Below, piece after piece: positions 1 to 8,856 of a stretch of 42,543 nucleotides of DNA (positions are counted from its first letter, which is position 1; each line of letters opens with the position of its first letter). The position numbers were made by a program, and so were the translations under genes. Source of the DNA: Nocardia vinacea NBRC 16497. GTDB taxonomy: Bacteria; Actinomycetota; Actinomycetes; Mycobacteriales; Mycobacteriaceae. A model generated the notes under the pieces. That model was not told where the DNA came from. It ran no database searches and saw only the letters and a program-made list of their open reading frames with translations. The DNA is taken from positions 1-42,543 of the forward strand of contig NZ_BAGN01000213.1 of assembly GCF_000308835.1 (NCBI RefSeq), read 5' to 3'.

Positions 1-2275
1 CCAGCGCCGCGGGCAGCGCCTCGCCGGACGCGAAGACCATACGCAGCGCGGTTCGGCCGGTGAACTCTGCCTGTGCCAGAAAGACTTCCAGCATTGATGG
101 CACGAAATGTGCGGTCGTCACGTCATATTCGTCGATCACTACCCGCAGATAGGCCGGATCACGATGACCGTCGTGCTCGGCGAGCACCAGCCGCGCGCCG
201 ATCTGCAACGGCCAGAAGAACTCCCACACGGACACATCGAAGGTGGCGGGCGTCTTCTGCAGTACGACATCGTCTGCCGACAGCCGATACTGCTGCTGCA
301 TCCAGACCAGCCGATTCACGATCGCCTCATGGGTGACGGCCACCCCCTTCGGGAGTCCGGTCGACCCCGAAGTGAAGATCACGTACGCGGGCTGCCCCGG
401 CCGGAGTGCGGCGGTGCGTTCCCGATCCCAGATCGGACCATCCGCGTAATCCGCGAGATCCAGCCCATCGAGACGGATGACCGGTACTCCGGCGAGCTCG
501 GTGGCTTCAGTCGTCAGGACGCATGCCGGTCGCGCGGTCGCCAGAATGTGCGCCGTGCGCTCGGCCGGATGATCCGGATCCAGCGGCACATACGCCGCCC
601 CCGCAGCGAGCCCGGCGTACATGGCGATTACCAGGTCCGGCGACCGACGGATGTTGAGCGCGATCAACGTCTCGGGTCCGACGCCGAGCCTGATCAAATA
701 CCGCGCCAGCCGATTACTGCGCGCCGCGAGCTCCCGATATGTCAGGTCCGGCACCCCCGCGAACCGCACCGCGACCGCATCCGGCGTCCGCGCGACCTGC
801 GCCTCGAACATCGAAACCAGCGTCGGCGCACCGGCGACCGCCGCGGGCACATCGAATCCGGTCGAATTCCAGATCCGGGTGCTGACCTCGAGTTCCAGCT
901 CGGTCGCCACCGCCACCGCCGCCAGCGGCGTATCGACCTCGGTCGCCACCAACCGCTCCAGATACCGCACGAACCGCGTCTGATGGCGCGCAATGTCATC
1001 GGCGGCATAGAGATTCGGATTCGCCTCGAAATCGACGTGCACGCTGTCGCGCTCGCCGTAATAGACATCGAGGCTCAGATCCTCCACCGGCCCGGTGGAC
1101 AAAACGTGGTACCGGCCGACCGTACCGCCAAGGGTCAGCTCGCTGCCGAACAGCATGATGTTGGCCAGCGGTCCGAACAGCGCACGACGCGCAGGGCGCC
1201 CGTCGTGCTCGGCATCGCGGCGGATGTCCTCGTGCCGATACCGCTGGTGCCGCAGCGCACCCGCCACCTCGACGCGCGTCGCCCGCAGCAGGTCCCCCCA
1301 GGTGCCGTCGACCGCCAGCCGCAGCGGCACGATATTCGACAGCATTCCGGCCGACCGCCGCGTGAGCGCGGTGGTGCGTGCCGTCACCGGCAGACTCAGC
1401 ACCACCTCGTCCCGATCGGTGAGCCGCCCGAGATATCCGGCGAAGGCCGCGAGCAGTACCACCGCCAGCGTCGAATCCTGGTTCGCCGCAAGCGTATTCA
1501 TCCGATCGACGAGCGCGTCCGGCAATACCCGACCCACCACCAGATTGGTCGCCGAGCGCGGTGCCGTCCGCCCGTCCAGGCTGATCGCGCCGTCGAGCCC
1601 CGCGATCCGCTCGGCCCAGTGCGCCCGGTCGGTCTCGAAACGCGAACTGTCCCGGTAGGCGAGCTCACCGTCGACCAATTCGATCAGCGCACCCGGCTGG
1701 ACCGCCTGCGGTTCCGTGCCGAGCACCCTGGCGGTATACAGCTGCGCCACCCGCTGCGTATTGGTCAACGCGCCGAACCCGTCGAGCACGATGTGATGCG
1801 CCCGCAGATACCAGAAGCACCGCTGGTCCGCGACGCGCAGCACGGCGCCGGCGAACAGTCGATCGGTCAGCATGTCGACCGGCGCGCTCGCATCCGCGCG
1901 CATCCATTCGTGCGCCGCGACCACCGGATCGGCATATTCGCGCAGGTCGATTGCCTGGATATCGACGGAATTCGCCGGATCTACGCACTGATTCGGCACA
2001 CCGCCGGATTCGCCGAGGCGCACCAGCACCGATTCGTATTCCCGCGCCGCAATGACCGAAACCTCCTGCAGGATCGCACGATCCAGCACGCCGGGCACAT
2101 CGACGTATTGGGCCACATTGATCGGCACGTCGGGATCGAGCAACTGCGCGTACCAGACCCCCAACTGCGCCGGTGCGAGCGGAAACGGCTGGTTGTCCGG
2201 AGCGTCCGGTAAACAGTCACTCGCCAGGCGCGCGGCCCCGTCCGGTCGCGCCCCACCCAACTCCGTACCGTGCAC
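1..2275 (-). CDS. NRPS, N-terminal part (C-A...), EntF-like, runs off left edge
   Basis: Non-ribosomal peptide synthetase, 758 residues visible; the 3' part lies outside the window. The start is GTG at 2275 because a strong AAGGAGG lies 6 nt upstream; an ATG at 2317 in the same frame lacks such a site. Residues about 30-470 form a condensation domain with the HHxxxDG motif (HHIVLDG, from residue 160). Residues about 490 onward start an adenylation domain with core A3 (TSGSTGLPKG, from 635) and FDVSVWE (D680). Pocket residues readable by alignment to EntF are D, V, W, H (H723), F, S, the first part of the EntF serine code. The C domain also resembles EntF (RHQRY, LFGP and TGPVxDL segments). 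Inference: a serine-activating module of a peptide siderophore or related product. No carrier or later module is visible, so the product is unknown. Confidence 0.93.
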   Translation of the reverse strand, partial: MHGTELGGARPDGAARLASDCLPDAPDNQPFPLAPAQLGVWYAQLLDPDVPINVAQYVDVPGVLDRAILQEVSVIAAREYESVLVRLGESGGVPNQCVDPANSVDIQAIDLREYADPVVAAHEWMRADASAPVDMLTDRLFAGAVLRVADQRCFWYLRAHHIVLDGFGALTNTQRVAQLYTARVLGTEPQAVQPGALIELVDGELAYRDSSRFETDRAHWAERIAGLDGAISLDGRTAPRSATNLVVGRVLPDALVDRMNTLAANQDSTLAVVLLAAFAGYLGRLTDRDEVVLSLPVTARTTALTRRSAGMLSNIVPLRLAVDGTWGDLLRATRVEVAGALRHQRYRHEDIRRDAEHDGRPARRALFGPLANIMLFGSELTLGGTVGRYHVLSTGPVEDLSLDVYYGERDSVHVDFEANPNLYAADDIARHQTRFVRYLERLVATEVDTPLAAVAVATELELEVSTRIWNSTGFDVPAAVAGAPTLVSMFEAQVARTPDAVAVRFAGVPDLTYRELAARSNRLARYLIRLGVGPETLIALNIRRSPDLVIAMYAGLAAGAAYVPLDPDHPAERTAHILATARPACVLTTEATELAGVPVIRLDGLDLADYADGPIWDRERTAALRPGQPAYVIFTSGSTGLPKGVAVTHEAIVNRLVWMQQQYRLSADDVVLQKTPATFDVSVWEFFWPLQIGARLVLAEHDGHRDPAYLRVVIDEYDVTTAHFVPSMLEVFLAQAEFTGRTALRMVFASGEALPAAL

Positions 2276-2522
2276 CAGAGCCTCCTTGTTCGGCGTAAAA
2301 CAGCAGGCCGAACGCATTCGGGCAGCACGAATAAGCCGCTGCGGCAACACTGTTCAGCATTGACACATGGCTTCGACGCCACCACAAGAAGATTCGGCGA
2401 ATGCGCGGGGCATGCGGACACCCGCGCGGGATCGAAACAGATTGCGCCCCGCGTGCGCCTAGCTCTTGATCGCTCCTCCAACGTCGCTGCCGCGGTGCGG
2501 GCGCCGCGGCGGTGTCAGCTAC

Positions 2523-2538
2523 ATCACACGGATGTGAT
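2523..2538. promoter_or_regulatory. possible operator upstream of the NRPS gene
   Basis: Perfect inverted repeat ATCACA-N4-TGTGAT about 250 bp above the NRPS start. The arrangement could be a dimeric repressor site, but the matching regulator is unknown. It is the inverse of a CRP half-site order, so it is not called a CRP site. Confidence 0.25.
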
Positions 2539-2630
2539 CCGCATTGCGAACACTAGGCGCTTCGTTAATAAAAGGGAACTTTTTGCACTAAAAAAAGTTG
2601 GTCGGCCGTCCAGGGCGCTCAGCTGGGTCG

Positions 2631-2652
2631 ACACAGCTGGGCAAAGCTGTGT
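2631..2652. terminator. hairpin downstream of the GAF regulator gene
   Basis: Perfect 8-bp inverted repeat (ACACAGCT / AGCTGTGT) with a 6-nt loop, 55 bp past the end of the regulator reading leftward. No U-run follows directly; a T7 run lies about 40 nt further on. It may be a weak terminator or an operator. Confidence 0.3.
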
Positions 2653-2706
2653 TCGCGACCACAATTCGATCGCGGATGTGAGCCACAGCACTTTCGGATG
2701 TGCAGA

Positions 2707-4062
2707 CTATGAGCGGGAACGTTGCATCCGCGTTGCATCGGCGCCGAGCCGCCGATCGAGTACCCGAATTTTGGCCTCGATCTGCGCATACAGCGGCGAA
2801 TCGCGATCTACGGTCGCCCGATACGCGACCCAGGCCGCGGCGTCGTCACGCCCTTCCGCACATGCGGTCCATCGACGCAGTACCGCGGCGTCACCGGAAC
2901 CGAGCACCGCGGCGCGCAGCCGGACCCGAAGTTCATCGCGGATATCGATAATTCCCGGCGCGGTCGAGCGTGGCAGCACCGGACCCGCGTACAGCCGTAA
3001 TGCGGTATCGACAGCACCGGAATCGAGCGCGGCCCGCAGCGCCTCGATATCAGTCGCGACATGCACCCGCAACCGATATGGGCGCGAACCGAATACGTTC
3101 GGGCCGACCACCGCGCGCAACCGCGACATGGCGGCGCGGATGGTGCCGTTATCCAGATCCGTGTCGTCGAGCAGCAGTGCGAGATGATCCGCGCCCAGCC
3201 CCTCCGGATGTTCGGCGAGTAGCAGCAGAATTTCGGCGTGTCGCTGCGACAACGGAACTCGATCACCCGCGACGGTCAGCAGCGGCTGTCCGAGCCCGAG
3301 CACATCCAGACCCAACCGCGCCGCCGAGCTTTCACCGGTCGAACTCACCGTCCCGCGCTGACCCGCACGCATCGCGGTCAGCAGCAAATCCATTTCGGCC
3401 GCGGTGGAGGTCGCCTTCACCAAGGCCAGGATCTCCGGCTTCGCCACCCGCACGCCCCCGGCGATCATCAGCACCCCGACCAGCCTGCCGTCGGGATCGT
3501 GCACCGGCGCCGCGGCACCGGTGATCTGATGCATCCGGTGCAGAAAGTGTTCGGGCCCATGGATCCACGCGGCCCGCCCGGTGCGCACCACCAGGCCGAC
3601 GGCATTCGTGCCGATGCGGCGTTCGCTGAGATCATCGCCCGCGCGCAGACCGATTTCGGCGGCGGCATCGACCTGATCGGGATTGCCGTGCACCCACAGC
3701 ACTCGGCCGAACTGATCGGCGACCGCGACGATCAAACCCGTTCTGGCCGTGTCCTGTACGAGCAATTTGTCGATCAGCGGCATCAATGCGGCAATCGGAT
3801 GCGCGTCGCGGTAGCGCTGCAGATCCGCGCCACGCAGGCCGCGCCCGTCGAGCGGATCCATCGGGTCGACACCGCCGCGCACACTGCGCAACCAGGATTC
3901 GAGCACGACCGGACGCAGCAGACCGGCAAGCTGCGACAGCTGCTCGCCACCCGCGCTAAGATATCCGTGTGCTTGTGCGGCATAGGCTTCCAGTGCGCCG
4001 AGCTGAGTGCCGGGTTCGACGCCGTGCCGTGGGGGCCGCCCACCTGCAAGATTGCTGACCAT
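2707..4062 (-). CDS. GAF-domain / winged-helix transcriptional regulator (AcoR-like N-terminus)
   Basis: 451-residue regulator. Start ATG 4062 is preceded by GAAAGG; a longer frame reaches 4143 but has no better site. The N-terminal 60 or so residues and the following GAF-like sensor (about 70-240, with RIGTNAVGLVVRTGRAAWIHGPEH-type sequence, then MHQITGAAAPVHD and LVGVLMIAGG) match the sensing half of AcoR-type regulators. There is no sigma-54 AAA domain; a winged-helix segment (LSQRHAEILLLLAEHPEGL through to FGSRPYRL, about residues 290-350) follows. Such actinobacterial proteins often sit beside alcohol or aldehyde dehydrogenase genes. Here it lies 130 bp downstream of mftG on the same strand, so control of mycofactocin-linked alcohol metabolism is a reasonable inference. 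The ligand is unknown. Confidence 0.8.
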   Translation of the reverse strand: MVSNLAGGRPPRHGVEPGTQLGALEAYAAQAHGYLSAGGEQLSQLAGLLRPVVLESWLRSVRGGVDPMDPLDGRGLRGADLQRYRDAHPIAALMPLIDKLLVQDTARTGLIVAVADQFGRVLWVHGNPDQVDAAAEIGLRAGDDLSERRIGTNAVGLVVRTGRAAWIHGPEHFLHRMHQITGAAAPVHDPDGRLVGVLMIAGGVRVAKPEILALVKATSTAAEMDLLLTAMRAGQRGTVSSTGESSAARLGLDVLGLGQPLLTVAGDRVPLSQRHAEILLLLAEHPEGLGADHLALLLDDTDLDNGTIRAAMSRLRAVVGPNVFGSRPYRLRVHVATDIEALRAALDSGAVDTALRLYAGPVLPRSTAPGIIDIRDELRVRLRAAVLGSGDAAVLRRWTACAEGRDDAAAWVAYRATVDRDSPLYAQIEAKIRVLDRRLGADATRMQRSRS

Positions 4063-4192
4063 TTGCCTTTCTTTCCGCCCCAAACTGTACCGGCGCGCAT
4101 AACTCGGACAAGGACGGTTGCCTTCGTTTGTCCGCCAGGTCACACCACGTTCAGACTTCGCGCAAATGTGACCTACCCATCTTCCAGACCCC

Positions 4193-5620
4193 CTAGGTGA
4201 GGTATTCGGCGACGCGTTCGGCGATCAGTACCGTCGTCGCCTGCGGACCGCGACTCAGCGGTACCGGAACAACGGAAAGATCCACCACGGATAAACCGGT
4301 CGTGCCGTGCACGCGGCACCGCTCATCGACTACCGCGCGTTCATCATCCGCACCGCCCATTCGGCAGGTGCCCGACAGATGTTGCGAAGTAGCCAGATTC
4401 GCGTGCAGCCACGCGTCATCCGGTATCGATTCCGGCGCGCGCACCAGCGGTATCGCGTGCAATATCTCGCGCGCCGCGGTAACCGCCTCCCGTAACCGAA
4501 TCCGATCCGCTGCCTCGGATAGGTAGCGGTAATCGATGTGCGGCGGCACGGTCGGATCGGCAGAGCGGAGTCGGAGCACACCTTCGGAATGCGGGCGCAT
4601 GAGCGCCACACCCAAACGTTGGGTATACGGGGTAAACGTTACGGCGTACGGACGGATTTCGACATCGTCGAGTTCCAGTACATATTCCAGCGGGATGCCT
4701 TCGGCGGTCGAGTGCGACGGATCGAAGCCGTAGTCGATGCCGATCTCGGGGTGATCGCTGAACCCGGCGCCGACGGGCGCGGGATGCACCACCGGAATAT
4801 CCAGCGCCCGAAGTCGTTCCGGATCGCCGATACCCGAGCGCAACAGCAGCGCCGCGGATTCGATTGCGCCCGCGCACAACACGATGCGATCCGCGTCGAG
4901 TGCGCCCGGCTTGCCCTCGTGCACGTAGTCCACCCCGATGGCGCGTGTGCCGTGGAAACGGATGCGGGTCACCAGCACGGCGCCGGTCACCGTGAGATTC
5001 GGTCGCGCGAGTGCGGGTGCGAGATATGCCGATCCGGTGTCGACGCGCCTGCCGTCCTCGATATTCCACGGCACCGGCCCGAAACCATCGGCCGGACCTG
5101 TGCCGGGCAGCGCGTTCAGATCAGGTATGAGCGGAAGGCCGAGTGCGGTACATGCCGAGGCGAATTCGCAGCTCAGAGGCGCGGGAACAGCGGTGCGACG
5201 CACCGGTATCGGGCCTGTCGTACCGTGTCCCGGGTGGTCGCCGAAGTCATGGTCGCGCTCGAGTCGGCGATAGACGGGCAAGACCGCGTCGAAGGACCAG
5301 CCGTCGAGTTCCTTACTCCACGCGGCGAAATCCGCGGCCGTCGCCCGCACGAAGTAGCCGCCGTTGACCGCACCCGATCCGCCGATCACCTTGCCGCGCA
5401 CGATATTCCCGGTGACCTCACCTGCCAGCGTGACAGGGTATCGCCACACCCACGGTGATTCGTGCCCGATCGGCATCCGAGTCGCATCGAGCAGTACCGC
5501 AGGATCGGTCGACACCGGCCCCGCCTCCAGCAGCCGAACCCGATGCTCCGGGTCCGCGCTCAGCCGGGCCGCAAGTACACACCCGGCCGAACCACCACCG
5601 ATGATCAGTGTGTCGATCAT
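4193..5620 (-). CDS. mftG: mycofactocin-associated GMC oxidoreductase MftG
   Basis: 475-residue flavoprotein of the glucose-methanol-choline family. The N-terminus has the FAD-binding GGGSAGCVLAARLS; GKVIGGSGAVNGG is the second GMC signature, and the C-terminal SQHLSGTCRMG carries the conserved active-site His region. Length and position (42 bp downstream of mftF) agree with MftG of the mycofactocin cluster, where it is thought to help re-oxidise mycofactocinol and pass electrons to the respiratory chain. Ribosome binding before ATG 5620 is weak (GATGAGC), as expected for a gene translated in series with mftF. Other GMC alcohol oxidases look similar; the cluster context decides the name. Confidence 0.88.
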   Translation of the reverse strand: MIDTLIIGGGSAGCVLAARLSADPEHRVRLLEAGPVSTDPAVLLDATRMPIGHESPWVWRYPVTLAGEVTGNIVRGKVIGGSGAVNGGYFVRATAADFAAWSKELDGWSFDAVLPVYRRLERDHDFGDHPGHGTTGPIPVRRTAVPAPLSCEFASACTALGLPLIPDLNALPGTGPADGFGPVPWNIEDGRRVDTGSAYLAPALARPNLTVTGAVLVTRIRFHGTRAIGVDYVHEGKPGALDADRIVLCAGAIESAALLLRSGIGDPERLRALDIPVVHPAPVGAGFSDHPEIGIDYGFDPSHSTAEGIPLEYVLELDDVEIRPYAVTFTPYTQRLGVALMRPHSEGVLRLRSADPTVPPHIDYRYLSEAADRIRLREAVTAAREILHAIPLVRAPESIPDDAWLHANLATSQHLSGTCRMGGADDERAVVDERCRVHGTTGLSVVDLSVVPVPLSRGPQATTVLIAERVAEYLT

Positions 5621-5662
5621 CTACATCAGCTCATCGGGTGGTACAGCCATCACACGTTCGAT

Positions 5663-7063
5663 TCAGCTCCGGGGCGTACTCGGCTTGAGCGATTCCAGAC
5701 TGCGCGCGCGGAATGCGCCGAGCCACAAGCCCGTTCCGTAGGCGATATCGTCCATCCGCTTGTAGGCCACATAGCGGAACGGGTCGAGCCCGCCCGCGTC
5801 GCGATGGGTGAACCAATCGGCCAGACCGTCCGCCACCGCCATGGTGACCGCGATGCGCCGGACCCGCCGGGAAAGAATCATCGCCAACATGGTGACCGGC
5901 CAATAGTGCCGACACATCGCCGAGGCCAGTCGCCAGATACCCGCGAAATAGCCACGCGCCAGATAGATCGCCGCGATCCGGGTCGGGTTGTCCAGTCCGG
6001 TGAAGACCCGGCGTAGTCGGGCCAGCGCGGTCACCAGGGTGATGAGTCCGCCGAGCAGTCCCCACTTCGTCAGCGTGGCGAACAGCATGGTCGCGACCAC
6101 CGTCCAGAACGGCACCGACAGCGGCGTCACCATCCCCGCATGCCGCTCGCCCAGCGGCGCGGCCCCGGTGCCGTAGAACAGCTTACGACCGAACCACGCG
6201 CGGAACGAGATTCGATGATCGTGCGCGACGTGCGCCGCAGGCTCATAGCGCAGCCGCCACCCCGCCTGCTCCAGCCGCCAGCACAGGTCGACGTCCTCGG
6301 CCACCTGCATCGTCTCGTCGAACCCGTCCTGCGCGAGCAGCGCCCGGCGGCGCACCAACATGGCCGCGCTGGGCACATACGAGACCAGTCCGCGCGATTG
6401 CACGGCCGATTCACGCCGACCGAGATCGAGCGAGGATCGGGTGTGCTCATAGCGCGCGAGCGCGTTCGACTCCGGATCCAGCGCGACGATCCGCGGCGCG
6501 ACCAGCGCGACCTCCGGATCGCTGAAGTGTCCGAGCATCACCTCGAGCCAGCCGCTGCGCGGGACCACATCGGAATCCAGGAAGGCGACGAAGTCGGTTG
6601 TCGCGGCCCGCAACCCGGCATTGCGCGCGGCGGCCGGGCCCTGTCTGCGGTCGTGGCGCAGCACGGTCACCCGGCAGCGGGTGCCGCGGTTGCGCGGGAT
6701 CTCGACAGGCTGATCCGAACCGTCGTCGACGACGATCACATTGTGTCCGCGCAATGCCGCGAGCAATCGGGCGAGGCCGTCGGCATTGTTGTGCAGTGGC
6801 ACGATCACGGTCACATCGTCGAGGGACGGCAGCAACCGGGGGCGCGGATTACCGACGCCGGAGTCGAGCAGCCGTCTGGCAACAACGGCGGACTTCGGGC
6901 CGGTGACCTCGAGGTACCCGTCGCCGATCATCTCGGCGGCCTCCGGGGCAAGTCGCAGCAACCGGGCGGGTGAACCGCCGATCAGGATGCGTCCCCCGGA
7001 GTATGCGCGTACCCGTGGATCGATCCGCACCCCGAATCCGTCGGGCAGGCGATCGTGGCGCAT
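5663..7063 (-). CDS. mftF: mycofactocin glycosyltransferase MftF
   Basis: 466-residue family 2 glycosyltransferase that adds beta-1,4-glucose units to premycofactocin. Start ATG 7063 gives an N-terminus reading MRHDRLPDGFGVRIDPRV, as in MftF proteins; upstream ATGs at 7072, 7093 and 7102 are possible and none has a good ribosome binding site. Motifs: nucleotide-binding IVPLHNN (about 87) and VVDDGS (about 111), GPAAARNAGL, acidic FLSD-type FLDSD (about 161), and EDVDLCWRL (about 256). A hydrophobic stretch near 316-346 and further C-terminal hydrophobic segments suggest membrane attachment. It lies directly behind the mftB-mftC fusion, with a 231-bp gap where mftD and mftE would be expected. 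Confidence 0.92.
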   Translation of the reverse strand: MRHDRLPDGFGVRIDPRVRAYSGGRILIGGSPARLLRLAPEAAEMIGDGYLEVTGPKSAVVARRLLDSGVGNPRPRLLPSLDDVTVIVPLHNNADGLARLLAALRGHNVIVVDDGSDQPVEIPRNRGTRCRVTVLRHDRRQGPAAARNAGLRAATTDFVAFLDSDVVPRSGWLEVMLGHFSDPEVALVAPRIVALDPESNALARYEHTRSSLDLGRRESAVQSRGLVSYVPSAAMLVRRRALLAQDGFDETMQVAEDVDLCWRLEQAGWRLRYEPAAHVAHDHRISFRAWFGRKLFYGTGAAPLGERHAGMVTPLSVPFWTVVATMLFATLTKWGLLGGLITLVTALARLRRVFTGLDNPTRIAAIYLARGYFAGIWRLASAMCRHYWPVTMLAMILSRRVRRIAVTMAVADGLADWFTHRDAGGLDPFRYVAYKRMDDIAYGTGLWLGAFRARSLESLKPSTPRS

Positions 7064-7170
7064 TCCTGGCATGTTAGGCGGTGATTCGCGCATTGGCACC
7101 ATCAGTCCGGAAAAAAGGATGGAAATCCGCACGAATCCGCCCGTGTGGCGCAAGAACTCCCGCCGAATCG

Positions 7171-7206
7171 TGTCTTCGGCGGGTCGCAAGCGACTCGCCG
7201 AAGACA
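7171..7206. repeat. 17-bp inverted repeat (hairpin) between mftBC and mftF
   Basis: Arms 7171-7187 and 7190-7206 pair at 16 of 17 positions with a 2-nt centre (TGTCTTCGGCG arm). It falls in the 231-bp gap between the mftBC stop and the mftF start. No U-run follows in the transcript direction, so it could be an attenuating or RNA-stabilising hairpin, or a scar where mftD and mftE are missing. No coding sequence is seen in the gap. Confidence 0.6.
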
Positions 7207-7294
7207 GCTGGCAACGCGACGGCAATCATCGATTTGCCGCTCGATAGCCATCGTCGATCAACGAGATAGCGCATGGCTGGCTACCGGCCCGACA

Positions 7295-8848
7295 TCAGTT
7301 CAGCGGACTTTCGTCGCAGGCCCGCGCGGGGCGCCGCTCCGGCGACTGGCGTTCGGACGCGGGCCGAGATACCGACAGTGTCAGCGGAATCGGGCCCGAC
7401 TTACGCGAGCCGGGTCGGCTCGGCGCAATGCGCCGGGAGTGGTCCACCGACGAGCGCGGAATCATCCGCCCGGCCTCGGCCAGCGCCGCCTCGCCGTAGC
7501 CCTGGACACATTCCGGATCCGGTCCGTCGGCGGGCAGGCCGGTGAAGAACTTCGCCGCCATGCAGCCACCGCGGCAGGAGTCGTAGTGCGCACAGCCGGA
7601 GCACGCACCGCCGCCGCTCGGCTCGCGCAGTTCGGCGAAGAGATCCGATTCCTGCCACACGGTGCGGAAACCGCCGTCCGCCACCACATTTCCGGCGAGG
7701 AACTTGTCGTGGATGGCGAAGGGGCAGGCATAAACATCGCCGAGCGGATCCACCAGGCAGACCACCCGGCCCGCGCCGCACATATTCAATCCGGGCAGCG
7801 CCGCACCGAAGGCGGAGAGATGGAAGAACGAGTCGCCGGTGAGCACACCCTCGCCGTTGCGAACCAGCCAGTCGTAAAGCACCCGTTGCTGTTCCGGCAG
7901 CGGATGCAGGTCGTCCCACACATCGGCGCCGCGTCCCGACGGCCGCAGGCGGGTCAAACGCAGTGTGGCGCCGTACTTGTCGGCGATCGCCTTGAACTCG
8001 TCGAGCTGGGCGATATTGTGCCGGGTCGCGACCACGGAGAGTTTCGCGTCCGCGAATCCCGCGGCCGCCAGATTCTCCAGCGCCCTGATCGCCATGGCAT
8101 AGGAGCCCGGTCCGCGCACGGCATCATTGACCTCGGCGTCCGCGCCGTCCAACGAAATCTGTACGTCCACATAGTCACTGGCGGCCAGGCGCGCGGCGAC
8201 CTCGGGCGTGATGCGAACTCCGTTGGTGGAGAACTTCACTCCGACATGATGCGCGGTGGCGTAGTCGACGAGCTCCCAGAAGTCCGGGCGCACAGTAGGT
8301 TCCCCGCCGCCGATATTCACGTAGAAGATCTGCATGCGCTCGAACTCGTCGATCAGCGCCTTGCACTGCTCGGTGCTCAGCTCGCGCGGATCGCGGCGGC
8401 CCGAGGACGACAGGCAGTGCACACAGGACAGATTGCAGGCGTAGGTCAACTCCCACGTCAGGCAGATCGGTGCGGCCAAACCGTTTTCGAACTTATCGAT
8501 CAGTCGCCCACCGGTGACGGTCGACGGCTGCCCGGCGAGCGGCAGCGGCGCGACCGCGGGGATCGGAGCACTGCCCGGCGCGGCCTGCCTGATCATGTCG
8601 GAGTCGGCCAGCTGATCCAATGCCCGAACATATTGTCCGGACAGGTCATCCGGCACGCCCGCCGCATGCAGGGCCGCGCGTGCCGAGACATGCGCGGGCA
8701 GCGACCGCACGATCTCGAGTATCCGCGGACTCTTCAGAAACGAGAGCTTCCGGGTGCCGAAGTGGTAGAGCAGCGCGCCGAAGGACTCCGGCCGCAGCGC
8801 CACCCGCGGATGCAGTTCCCATCGGGTATCGAGATCGAGCATGGTCAC
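7295..8848 (-). CDS. mftC: fused MftB-MftC: mycofactocin peptide chaperone plus radical SAM maturase
   Basis: One uninterrupted 517-residue protein. Residues 1 to about 88 are a full MftB-type RRE peptide chaperone (RWELHPRVALRPESFGALLY, then HFGTRKLSFLKS and QLADSDMIRQ). Residues about 89-115 are a Pro/Ala-rich linker. From about 116 it is MftC: GLAAPICLTWELTYACNL, radical SAM Cys triad C138/C142/C145 (CxxxCxxC), the GGGEPT motif, SPASM-type cysteines (CGAGRVVC, ACPFA, CSGCAHYDSCRGGC), and a C-terminus ending in CDESPLN like known MftC. In other genomes mftB and mftC are separate genes. The fusion would bind MftA and carry out its decarboxylation and cyclisation in one chain. Start is GTG 8848 or ATG 8842, 8-14 bp after the mftA stop, so translation is probably coupled. 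The linker holds no ATG/GTG start with a ribosome site. Confidence 0.93.
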   Translation of the reverse strand: MTMLDLDTRWELHPRVALRPESFGALLYHFGTRKLSFLKSPRILEIVRSLPAHVSARAALHAAGVPDDLSGQYVRALDQLADSDMIRQAAPGSAPIPAVAPLPLAGQPSTVTGGRLIDKFENGLAAPICLTWELTYACNLSCVHCLSSSGRRDPRELSTEQCKALIDEFERMQIFYVNIGGGEPTVRPDFWELVDYATAHHVGVKFSTNGVRITPEVAARLAASDYVDVQISLDGADAEVNDAVRGPGSYAMAIRALENLAAAGFADAKLSVVATRHNIAQLDEFKAIADKYGATLRLTRLRPSGRGADVWDDLHPLPEQQRVLYDWLVRNGEGVLTGDSFFHLSAFGAALPGLNMCGAGRVVCLVDPLGDVYACPFAIHDKFLAGNVVADGGFRTVWQESDLFAELREPSGGGACSGCAHYDSCRGGCMAAKFFTGLPADGPDPECVQGYGEAALAEAGRMIPRSSVDHSRRIAPSRPGSRKSGPIPLTLSVSRPASERQSPERRPARACDESPLN

Positions 8849-8856
8849 AGCGCCCG

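Larger units (their letters stand above)
2276..2706. other. 431-bp intergenic region between mft regulator and NRPS
   Basis: No convincing gene. It holds the NRPS ribosome binding site (AAGGAGG just above 2275), an AT-rich patch at about 2565-2600 with an A/T run that gives T7 on the minus strand, an inverted repeat ATCACA-N4-TGTGAT at 2523-2538, and an inverted repeat ACACAGCT-N6-AGCTGTGT at 2631-2652. It should contain both the end of the regulator transcript and the NRPS promoter. I see no convincing 19-bp IdeR iron box. Confidence 0.5.

Noticed and set aside
107..2212. Long plus-strand open frame opposite the NRPS
   Set aside because: The minus strand carries clear C and A domain motifs; the plus frame is low-complexity Arg/His-rich and has no domain.
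2523..2538. CRP site upstream of the NRPS
   Set aside because: The half-sites are in inverted order with a 4-bp gap (ATCACA-N4-TGTGAT), not TGTGA-N6-TCACA.
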